Origin: Clostridiales bacterium
Lineage (GTDB): Bacteria; Bacillota; Clostridia; Christensenellales; CAG-138
DNA length: 45,271 nt
NCBI GenBank assembly: GCA_024698505.1
Contig: JAILRE010000005.1
Span: forward strand, 1 to 45,271
Direction of reading: 5' to 3'
The notes under the pieces were generated by a model, which saw only the letters and a program-made list of their open reading frames with translations, was not told the DNA's origin and ran no database searches. A program made the translations under genes and the position numbers. Shown piece by piece: positions 7,911-17,500 of this stretch; position 1 is the first letter of the stretch, and each line of letters begins with the position of its first letter.

Positions 7911-8605
7911 CTTGTCTCCCCCCTCCTTTTTCGAAGCGTTTCCTCTATCCTTTCTGCGAGCCTTTCCGTGAATCCCGCGAAGCCCTCCCCCGTCTTTGCG
8001 GAAACGGGGAATATCCCGATATCGGGATTGAGCGTGCGGACGTTCCTCTCGCATCTTTCAAAATCGAAATCGAATATCGCCGCCGTGTCGATCTTGTTTA
8101 TGAGCATCCAGTCGGAGACCGTGAACATAAGAGGGTATTTCAGCGGCTTATCGTCCCCCTCGGGCACGCTAAGTATCATAAGCCTCATATCAGCGCCGAC
8201 GTCGAACTCCGCGGGGCATACGAGATTCCCCACGTTTTCGAGGACTATCACCTCGGGCAGCGGGCGCTTCAAGGCCCCGAGCCCTTCGAGAGTCATCTTC
8301 GCGTCCATGTGGCAGGAGGTCCCCGTGTGGAGCTGAACTACGTCGGCGCCGTGTTCCCTTACGGTCCTCGCGTCGACGTCCGCATCCATATCGGCCTCCA
8401 TAACGCCCACCGAGAAGCGGCCCTTCAGCGCGTCTATCACACGGCAAAGGACGCTCGTCTTCCCCGCGCCCGGGGACGCCATGAGGTTTATAAGGAAAGC
8501 CCCCTCCCTTTCGAGGAGCTCTCTGACGAGCAGGGCATAGCGGCCGTTCTCGGCCTCTATGCCCGCGCGCACTTCGATCAGATCAAAGCCTTTGTTATCC
8601 ATCAT
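7907..8605 (-). CDS. hypB: HypB-type nickel-insertion GTPase, first tandem copy
   Basis: A 232-residue HypB paralogue. P-loop SPGAGKT (44-50), EADMDADVDA (70-79), C98-H99 in the SCHMDAKM segment, ENVGNLVCPAEFD with C130, PEGDDKPLKYP, and a complete NKID (170-173) G4 motif. No His-rich leader. It starts with ATGATG, sharing ATGA with the stop of the FAD/Fe-S oxidoreductase, and ends overlapping the second hypB by 4 bases. All four genes of this operon are therefore coupled. Family function: GTP-dependent nickel delivery to a hydrogenase large subunit. No such subunit is in the window, so the client is unknown. Confidence 0.93.
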   Translation of the reverse strand: MMDNKGFDLIEVRAGIEAENGRYALLVRELLEREGAFLINLMASPGAGKTSVLCRVIDALKGRFSVGVMEADMDADVDARTVREHGADVVQLHTGTSCHMDAKMTLEGLGALKRPLPEVIVLENVGNLVCPAEFDVGADMRLMILSVPEGDDKPLKYPLMFTVSDWMLINKIDTAAIFDFDFERCERNVRTLNPDIGIFPVSAKTGEGFAGFTERLAERIEETLRKRRGETR

Positions 8606-11424
8606 TCGTCCTCTGTCTTTTTGACGAGTATCTTTATCGCGCGCTTCGCCGCGTAGGGCAGGAGCGCCTTTACCTTCTGCTCGGACTTATACATACGGCT
8701 CGCGGCGGGAACGTCCCTTGTAAGATGTATCGCGTCGAACTCGCACTTGGTCGTGCAGAGGCCGCAGCCTATGCAGCGGTTGGTATCGACGGTCGTCGCG
8801 CCGCAGCCGAGGCAGCGCTTGGCCTCCTTTTTGACCTGCTCCTCCGTAAACATGAGCCTGAGATCCTCGAACGTCGCGGAGGGCATGCCCGCCTTCCTGC
8901 CGGGGATCTGGCGGGGCGAATTGTCGAAGCTCTCCATCTTGGTGGGATCGGCTATATCGTCCTTGTCGAGCTCTGTGAATTCGCGGCGGTCCCTCGCTAT
9001 GGTGAGGCTGTTGCCGGGATGCACGAAGCGGTTGATCGAGACCGCGCCCTCGCGGCCTCCGGCTATCGCGTCTATCGCGAACCTTGCGCCGGTGAACACG
9101 TCGCCCCCCGCGAAGATATCGGGCTCCGCGGTCTGGCGGGTTACGGGATCGGCGATGATAGTGCCGTTGGGCCTCGTTTCCACCTTCGTGCCCTTTAAGA
9201 GATCGCCCCAGATAACGCTCTGGCCGATGGAAAGGAGCAGATTATCGCAGGGAACGGTGACGGTTTCGTTCTCGTCGTACTCGGGGGAGAAGCGGTGGTT
9301 CTCGTCGTAAACGCGGGTGCATTTCTTGAATACGACGGCCTTCACCCTGCCGTTCTCCTTCAATACCTCCTTGGGGCCCCAGCCGTTTTCGAGCTTGACG
9401 CCGTCGTTCAACGCCTCTTCGACCTCGTCCTTTGCGGCGGGCATCTCGTAAAGCTGCTCGAGACAGTACATGGTAACGGTATCGGAGCCGGCCCTGAGCG
9501 CGCTCCCCGCGACGTCTATCGCCACGTTGCCGCCGCCGACGACTATCGTCCTGCCCGAAAGACGGACGGAATGATCGTTATTGATCCTTCTCAGGAAGCT
9601 GACGCCCGTCTCGACGCCCAAAGCGTCCTCGCCGGGAACGCCGGCCAGTCTGCCGCCCTGCATGCCTATCGCGATGAAGAACGCCTTATAGCCCTGCTCC
9701 CTGAGCTCCTGTATGGTCACGTCTTTGCCGACCTCGACGCCGAAACGGAACTCCACGCCCATTTCCTTTATAACGTCGATCTCGGCGGCCATTATATCCT
9801 TTTCGAGCCTGTATGAAGGTATGCCGTGCTCCAGCATGCCGCCCGCGCGCTGTTCCTTTTCGAATACGGTGACGGGATAGCCGTCGCGCCTTAAGAAGTA
9901 CGCCGCGGAAAGACCGGCGGGGCCGGAGCCGATGACGGCCACCCTGTACTCTTCGCCCCACATGCCGCCGTCGTGCTTCTCGCAGAGGGGCACGTAGCGG
10001 TCCTTCTTATCGAGATCGCGCGAGGCGATGAACTTCTTTATCTCGTCTATCGCAAGGGGAGCGTCGACCGTGCCCCTCGTGCAGGCGTCCTCGCAGCGGC
10101 GGTTGCAGACCGCGCCGCAGATCATGGGCAGGGGGTTGTCCTGCTTGATGAGCTTCAGAGCTTCGTCATACCTGCCCTCGGCCGCCATCTTGATATAGCC
10201 CTGCACGGAGAGGTGCACGGGGCATGCGGTCTTGCAGGGAGCGGTGCCGGTATCGTAGCAGTTGATCTTCGCGTCGTCGCGGTAATTGTAATTCCATTTA
10301 TCCGCGCTCCATTTGCGCCCGTTCGGGAGCTGCGTCTTGGGGTATTTCACCTCGCTGCCGTCCTTTTTGCAGAGCTTCTGACCGAGCTTCGCCGCGCCGA
10401 CGGGGCATACCTCGACGCACTTGCCGCAGGCGACGCATTTTTCCTTTTCGACGTGCGCGCGGTAGGCGGAGGCGGACATATTGGGCGTGTTGAACAGCTG
10501 CGAGGTCCTTAGCGCGTTGCACACGCCGGGAGCGCAGTTGCAGATCGCGACGATCTTATCCTCGCCGTCGATATTGGTTATCTGGTGGACGTAGCCGTGG
10601 CGCTCCGCCCTCTCGAGGATCTCGTAGACCTCCTCCTTGGTGACGTAATGGCCTATGCCGCGGTCGTCCATGTACTCGGCCATATCGCCCACGCCGATGC
10701 AGTAATCGCCCCTTATCTCGCCCGAGCCCTCGCCGCGCATGGTCTGCTGCTTGCGGCAGGAGCATTCGGATATGCCGAATTTATCGTACATGTCGATCCA
10801 TCTGGAAAGATGCTCGACGGGCACGCTCTTGCTTTCGGCCTTTATCGCCTTCTCGACGGGTATGACGTGCATGCCTATGCCCGCTCCTCCGGGAGGAACG
10901 AGCTGTGTGAGCCCCGCGAGCGGTATCTGCGTCATGAGGTTGAAGAACGTGGCGAGCTGTGGGAATTCGTCCGTAAGCCTGTCCTGCATCATCATGAACT
11001 CCGCGCTTCCGGGAACGAATATCGGCAGCTCGTACTGAAGATGCTTATCGGGCGTTTTGGCGCGGTTCTGCTCGATGACGCCTATCCAGCGCAGGCGCTC
11101 GACCATCTTCTGCGTGTCCTCCACGCTCATGCCGTTCATTTCGGCAAGCTCGGGCACGGAATAGGGCACCCTCGTCTTTTTGAAATTAAGAAGGAATTTG
11201 ACCTGCTCCTTGTTGAGGATCATGTCGAGTATCCAGTATTCGGGATCGCGGTCGTTGATCTTATGAAGCAGTTTTTTCTTGACGCGGTCGGTGATCATCT
11301 CGGCAAGCTTCTTGACGAGCTTCTCCTTTTCGGGATCCTCCGGAACGTAGTTGGGGTCCTGCCAGTAATCGCGCTCGTTGATCATCGGATCTCCGATCTT
11401 CCATTCCTCAAAGCTTTTTCCCAT
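8602..11424 (-). CDS. FAD/NAD(P)H oxidoreductase with GltD-like core, multiple [4Fe-4S] sites and a winged-helix-like N-terminal region
   Basis: A 940-residue multidomain redox protein. Residues 60-125 look like a helical/winged-helix module (VPELAEMNGMSVEDTQKMV). Residues 221-302 hold a cysteine set (C221, C223, C242, C295, C297, C302). A ferredoxin motif follows at C330, C333, C336 and C340. A dihydropyrimidine-dehydrogenase domain-II type Fe-S region spans about 390-470 (C397, C401, C436, C440, C444, C448). The GltD-like flavin module has FAD motif GSGPAG (499-504) and NAD(P)H motif GGGNVA (630-635). The C terminus has C871, C874 and C884, C887, C890, C894. The start at 11424 follows GAGGATAAGAGC. 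An in-frame ATG at 11496 lies inside the promoter and is rejected. It probably moves electrons between NAD(P)H and ferredoxin or a partner. The link to nickel maturation is contextual only. Confidence 0.88.
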   Translation of the reverse strand: MGKSFEEWKIGDPMINERDYWQDPNYVPEDPEKEKLVKKLAEMITDRVKKKLLHKINDRDPEYWILDMILNKEQVKFLLNFKKTRVPYSVPELAEMNGMSVEDTQKMVERLRWIGVIEQNRAKTPDKHLQYELPIFVPGSAEFMMMQDRLTDEFPQLATFFNLMTQIPLAGLTQLVPPGGAGIGMHVIPVEKAIKAESKSVPVEHLSRWIDMYDKFGISECSCRKQQTMRGEGSGEIRGDYCIGVGDMAEYMDDRGIGHYVTKEEVYEILERAERHGYVHQITNIDGEDKIVAICNCAPGVCNALRTSQLFNTPNMSASAYRAHVEKEKCVACGKCVEVCPVGAAKLGQKLCKKDGSEVKYPKTQLPNGRKWSADKWNYNYRDDAKINCYDTGTAPCKTACPVHLSVQGYIKMAAEGRYDEALKLIKQDNPLPMICGAVCNRRCEDACTRGTVDAPLAIDEIKKFIASRDLDKKDRYVPLCEKHDGGMWGEEYRVAVIGSGPAGLSAAYFLRRDGYPVTVFEKEQRAGGMLEHGIPSYRLEKDIMAAEIDVIKEMGVEFRFGVEVGKDVTIQELREQGYKAFFIAIGMQGGRLAGVPGEDALGVETGVSFLRRINNDHSVRLSGRTIVVGGGNVAIDVAGSALRAGSDTVTMYCLEQLYEMPAAKDEVEEALNDGVKLENGWGPKEVLKENGRVKAVVFKKCTRVYDENHRFSPEYDENETVTVPCDNLLLSIGQSVIWGDLLKGTKVETRPNGTIIADPVTRQTAEPDIFAGGDVFTGARFAIDAIAGGREGAVSINRFVHPGNSLTIARDRREFTELDKDDIADPTKMESFDNSPRQIPGRKAGMPSATFEDLRLMFTEEQVKKEAKRCLGCGATTVDTNRCIGCGLCTTKCEFDAIHLTRDVPAASRMYKSEQKVKALLPYAAKRAIKILVKKTEDE

Positions 11425-11484
11425 GCTCTTATCCTCGGCTTTCGTTATGTTTTGCGCGGCGCGGAGCCGCATTCTTTCGATTAT

Positions 11485-11513
11485 AATATACAGCATTTTC
11501 GGCCTTCCGTCAA
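11485..11513 (-). promoter_or_regulatory. Promoter of the oxidoreductase-hypB-hypB-hypA operon
   Basis: On the minus strand TTGACG (11513-11508) and TATATT (11490-11485) are 17 bases apart. The leader to the ATG at 11424 is about 55 bases. This placement decides the start of the oxidoreductase gene. Confidence 0.8.
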
Positions 11514-11531
11514 TACGGGATCAGGGCCCAA

Positions 11532-11567
11532 AACGAAAAAGAAGGATCCGGGGCGCGCCCCGGATCC
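11532..11567 (-). terminator. Terminator of the giant surface-protein gene
   Basis: A perfect 24-bp palindrome at 11544-11567 (GGATCCGGGGCG and its complement) is followed on the minus strand by a T-rich stretch (11543-11530). It ends the long minus-strand surface cluster. Confidence 0.85.
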
Positions 11568-11598
11568 CTGCTTGCGATCGGATGAATTCTTCGATCCG

Positions 11599-14500
11599 TC
11601 AGATGTTCAGTATGTAATTCACTAAGCAGGTCACGTCCGCGGTATCTACTTTGCCGTCTTCGTTGAAGTCCGCATTTATTATGCCCTTTACGGAGAGCTC
11701 CGCTTTGTTGAGCAGGAAGCCGTAGAGCAGCGCAACGTCTTCGAAATCGACGTCGCCGTCGCAGTCCACGTCGCCGCGGAGGATCTTGTAATAGGTCACC
11801 GTGATCTCGACCGCGTCCTCCCTCATGAAGCCGGAGGCCTCGCCGGGATAGGCGAAATACCCCTCAAGCGCGGGGATCGGCGCGTTATACGTTGTGTAGA
11901 CCGGTATGAACGCCGTGTACGTCTCCGCCGCTTCCGTGCCGTCCTCGTATACGTAGCGGACGGTCAGCCTCGTCTCCTTCACGCAGTACGTCGCGGTGTA
12001 GACGGCGTCCTCCGTTACGGGGATCACCTTGGGATCCCAGTCGAAGAAGCTGTAGGTGTGGTCGGCGTCCGCAGCCTTTTCGGGAGTCGCTCCGTTATAC
12101 TCGGGCATGGCGCCGTAAGGCACGTTCTCATCAGTCTCGAGCACGTTGCCGTCCTCGTCCTTCCAGGTTATCGTGTAGGTCCTGACCGTGGGAGTGAATG
12201 TCGCGGTGTAGGTCGCGTCGCCCGTTACCTCGCTGATCGCGGGAGTCCAACCCGCGAACGTGTACGTGTACTGCGCGGTCGCGTCCTTAGCGGGATCGGC
12301 ATGCGTCGGAATAGCTCCGTACGCGACGGTCGTCGTGTCGATCACGGAATCGTCGTCCATCTTCCACGTTATCGTGTAGGTCCTGACCGTGGGAGTGAAT
12401 GTCGCGGTGTAGGTCGCGTCGGCCGTTACCTCGCTGATCGCGGGAGTCCAACCCGCGAAGGCGTACGTGTACTGAGCGGTCGCGTCCTTAGCGGGATCGG
12501 CATGCGTCGGAGTAGCTCCGTACGCGACGGTCGTCGTGTCGATCACGTAACCGTCGTCCATCTTCCATGTTATCGTGTAGGTCCTGACCGTGGGAGTGAA
12601 CTGCGCCGTATAGGTCGCGTCGGCCGCGGCGGGAACTATGCTCGGCGTCCAGCCGGAGAACGCGTAGGTGTACTGCGCCGTCGCGGGCCTCGTCGGGGTC
12701 TGACCGCTGTAGCTCGGCGTCTCGCCCTCCGCGACGGTCGTCGTTCCGAGCACGGTGCCGTCCCAGTTTTTCCAAGTGATGGTGTAGGTCTGTGCGGACT
12801 GCTCGCCTATGAAGTAATAACCCGAAGCGGTCGTGCCGTCGTGCAGGGTAACGCTCTCCGTGCCGCAGAGACTCAATCCCTCGGGATAGGTCTGGCGGTT
12901 GGTGTTGTCCGGCTCGAATATCGCGTTATCCTTCGTAGCGGCCATTCCCTTGAAATCGCCGCCCGAGATGAACGTTGCGTGTTCGGGATTCGTGTTGTTG
13001 TTCCTGTATGCGTTGGTTGTCGCGGTCTTGGCGGTGTAAATGCCGCCCGTGATCGCCGCGATCTTCGCATACGTCGTATTATAGACCGCGTGGTAACCCG
13101 CCGTGGTGCAGTTGGCGTTGACCTCCAGCCCCGCGCCGAGCTCGTCGATCACGGGGAGGTAGCTCGCGTTGGCGCTGCCGTTCTGGATGCCGACGCCGTT
13201 CGCGTTGATGACGGTATTCTTGATCGTACCGATATGCGCGCCGGAGAGCGGCGTATCGTCGTGTACCGTGGTGCCCTTTGTGCCGCTCGCGTTCTGGGAC
13301 GCAGCCGCAGTATACGGAGTAGTCGACGTCCTCGAATCCAGACACGCGATGTAGTTATAGATCGCGATCCCCTTCTGAGCGGAACCGGTAACGATCGTCA
13401 GCGCGCCGGTTTGGCTGTCGATCGCGGAAATGATGCCGTTGTTGGCGATAACTGTCGTGGTCGCGGTAAAAGTATTCCCCTCGCCTATCAAGTCTATCGA
13501 AGGCGCCTCATAGTCATAAACGATCACTTCGCTCTCTCCGCCGGTGCCCCAGTACGCGGTACAGGACGATGAGGCGTTCGCGGTAACGTACATTATCTCT
13601 TCGAGATTACGCGTGTACTCGCGCTCCTGATTGTTGATATTCGCCAAAGCGAAAGCTGCCGCAGTTGTCGCACCTGCCCGGAAGTCGCTGTTCTTGATTG
13701 TCCCGATATGACCGGAATTGAGAACCGCATAAGTGCCGGTGTTTGTCTTGAATACGCAGTTTTCAACGGAGTTTATCGTCGCCGCGTTCCTCTTGTAGTG
13801 AACGTTGGACTCGGAGGTGTATTTCGAGGTGGTAAAAATGCCCGTTCCGGAATAGTACTGCAGAGTCGTACGCTCTGTATACGGACCGGCTGCGGAATTA
13901 TGAAGCGCATAATTGGTCGTAGCGGTAAACGCGCTGTTCCTGAGCGTGCCGATAGCGCCTGCGTTGCGGAAGGCATACTGACCGTTGGAGTTCACCGTCA
14001 GATTGTCGATCGTGTCGATCGTCGGGGGCACGGAACAGGTATACTCCCTGTCGTATCTTGTGACAATGCCCGCCGTAACGGTAAGATGAGGATCCGTTTG
14101 CGAACTGCGGTTGGTCTGCCTGTCCTCTGTTAAAACGCCATAGCGTAAATCGCCGTTCAAAACCGTCGGTTCATTGCTGGCCGCATTGTTGCTGACAGTC
14201 ACGTTGGACAACGTGCCGATATGCCCCTGATTATTGAGAACGTAATACTTGCCGATAAGCGTAATGCCGTTGATAGTGCCTATGGTGCTGCCCTTTTCAA
14301 GATTCTTGGTGTAGACCGCAACGCGGCGATACTCGGTGCCGGAGGCTGTCACGTCAGTATAGCTACGGGTATACTCGAAGGTGCTGTTGGCTCCTGCCGA
14401 AGCGTTGTAAAGCACATTATAACTGCCGGTGTTTCCGCTGAGCGTGAGACCGGGAGCGTCGATCGTCTGAATATAGCCCGTGTTATAGAGCGCATAGTAG

Positions 14501-17500
14501 GTGCCGCAGGACCAAGTGCCGGAGCAGGTAATGCTTGTGATCTCGGAGGGCTGCCCGTAAACGCTGTATTGGTAGGTAACGTTGCCGCCGACCTTGTCTC
14601 CGTATTTATAATCGATCTGCTCCGTAAATGCGCCGTCATTGTAAACAGTGCCAATTCCCGTTGCGGAAATGTTGACGGTCCCCTCTATGCTGCGGATAAT
14701 GCCGCCGCTCAGGTTATGCATTGAATAATGGGACGTTGAGATCTTCGTGTTGTCCGGGTGCTTGTAGGTTTTGATCTCGGTCGTGCCGCCGATCTTGTTG
14801 ATTATTCCGTAATTGACCAGCGCATAACCGTGGCTCGAACTGTTGCTCGTGTTCTCGGCGTAGATATTGCAGTTGATGATCTGATCGATAGTCGGACGGC
14901 AGTTTGCGTCCTCCTTATAATAAATCGTCCTAGTATAACCGTTGCTTGAGGAATCGACCTGTTTCCAAACGTTGGTGTTATACCACCAATCGTAGTTATT
15001 TATAATAGTGTTACAGTTAGTGTTGCCCTCGGAAGCAGTTGCCAATCCGTTGCCGCGAGTATCAACCTGAGCGGAGTCCGGATGCGCGATGAACGTGGAA
15101 TTCGACATCGTATTGATCACCGCATGGTTGTTGATCGCGTAAAAACCAACCTCGATGTGGCAGTTCACGATAGTACCGATGACGCCCTTATCGGCTTCTG
15201 CGACAGTATAACCGCTGGCTATCGCGCCTCCGCGGATATTGCGGTTCGAAATGCCGTACTTGCCGTCGATCGTAAGACCGTTGATCTCGGTGATAGTGCC
15301 GCCGTAATTGAATATGGAGACGTCGCTGCAGCAGAACATATGACCGCCGGAGATCAGATTTACAACTCCGGTATTGTAGTTATAAAGGTTCAGGCCGCAG
15401 CTGCCGCCGTTGGCTGTGGATATGTCAACGTTGGTCAGTTCCGTTATCGTGCCGAGATTGAATATGCCGTAGTTGTTGGTATTGACTTTCTGGATTTGGG
15501 ACAGCGCGAGCAGACTGTCTCCGGATTTGCCGATAACCGCCAGCGTTGCCCCGGCATTGTTTCGAATAACCGCCGATCCGTCGGAACCCGAAGCGTTGCT
15601 GATCGCGTCGGAAGTGATCCTGCCGCCGCCCACGGTATCCACGATGGTAAGGCTTCCGCTGTTGATTATTGCCGCAATGCCCTTATAGGCCGCAGCCGCA
15701 GCCGTTGCGCCGGTCGCGTATTCCCAAACGCCGCCCTTGAGATCGAGCGTCAGACTGCCCTTGTTCACCAGTCTGCCGACTGCGCGGAAGCCGTTGACGT
15801 CGACCGTGACGTTCGCGGTCTCGGGGATAATGTAGACCGAGATGGAGCTTTCGTCCTCAAACGAGCCGCAGTCCATCACGAGACGAACGGTGCATTCGCC
15901 GTCCATGGGGATATTCGCCATGGCCTCGGCAAGCGTGGGATAATAGCTGTCCGTCCTGCTGTTGTAGGCGACCATGCCCGTGTAGAAGCCGTATACGTAA
16001 ACCTCGCCGCCGTTTTCCGCGCCGACCGGGACCTTTCCGTTGTAATTCATACCGCTTCGCGGGGATACGCCGGTAAGGTTCCAGACTATGCCGTTATTAT
16101 TGGCAGCGGAAACGCCCATGGAGGCGTCCGTCGGCGCGGCGTATGCCGTACCAACGCTCATGGCCGACGGGGCCTTGTTGACTACGTAATGCGTTTTGCC
16201 GTTTATCTCCCTCGTTTCGGAAAGGGTGTTTCCCGTGAATCGGACGTAGCTCGCGTACTGGCTTTCGTTAAGTACGAACACGGGGATGTACTGCCCCGAG
16301 GTTCCCGTCAGCGTCACGGTGCAGTCAGAGGTCACGTTCGTGACGTTGACCGTCGTCCCGCTGACGGAGGCGGACGCGGAGCCGGAGGTCACGGAGGCGG
16401 AAACGTTCGTCAGCCAGCTTGCGTCATAGGAAACGGTGGAGCCGTCCTCGCAGAAATAGCCGTGGCCGACGACGGAACCGTTGTAGACGAAATCGACCTT
16501 GTACCTGTACCAGCGCAGACCGTCGCTATCGTAATACCAGGTGCTCGTGCCCGTGCCGGAGGTCTCCGCATAGCGGGGATCGTCCACTCCGTTCATAAGC
16601 GAGGCGGGAGCTACCGCGACTTCGGCGGCTGTCGTGCTGCCGGTCTTGACCTTGACGGTGGAGGCCGCGGTGCCTGCGGAGGACTTGAACTGGATCACGC
16701 CCGTTCCGTGGCTTGAGATGATCCGGGCCTTGTTGGTCGAAGTCCAGAGCTTGCCGCTCACCTCGATCCTGCCGTTGACGTCGAGCTGGGCGTCCGGCTG
16801 CGTGCCCACGGCCTGCAGATCGTCGGAGCCGTCAAGCACGTAAAGGTTTTTGCCCGAGGGAATGACTATCTTCGCGCCTTCATCTACCTTCGTGACCGTT
16901 CCCTTGGAAAGTATCACGTTTTCGTTCATCGTGATGGTGCCGCTTTCGGCTATCAGCGTGAAATTGAACGGGATCGGGATGCCCGCAAGATCGCTCGTAT
17001 TGATGTTGACGCTGATCAAACTCACGCTCATCGACAACGACATCGGGTTTATCGAGGAGTTGCCGTTCACCCGGACGATCTGCCTGTCGCCCGCAAACGA
17101 CTTCGTTATGCTGCCGTCGGTTCTGAAAAGGGCGGAGGACGACGAGCCCATGAACGTGAGCCACAGATCGTGATAACCCGCGTTCGTTCCGTAGAGATTG
17201 AAGTACACGCTCTCGGACGCGCCGGAATAGAGCGTCATCGGCGCCCAGACGTTCTTGACGGTGAACTTGGAGAACGGGAAAACGCCCGCGCTCTTGAGGG
17301 TATTCAGGTTGGAAGCGCTGCCGGGATAATCGGCGACGAACAGGTTCTCATATACCGTCGCGCCGGATTTCACCTCAACGCTGCCGGTGCCCTTGATATA
17401 GCCGAACGCGTAGAGAACGGAGCCGCTCTCGAAAGTCATCTTGGCCTGAGGATCCATCACGATCAGGCCGTAGGGGCCCGCCTGGCCCTGGCTCATGATA

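Noticed and set aside
7251..8605. UreG (urease) rather than HypB
   Set aside because: The CH(M)DA motif, the ENVGNL(I/V)CPAEFD segment and the adjacent hypA fit HypB; no urease gene is present.
11425..11496. Longer start for the FAD/Fe-S oxidoreductase
   Set aside because: The ATG at 11496 lies within the promoter spacer, so it cannot be in the transcript from that promoter; the ATG at 11424 has a good ribosome site.
11980..12800. CRISPR array
   Set aside because: The regular 201-bp repeats are in frame within a coding sequence and have no spacers.
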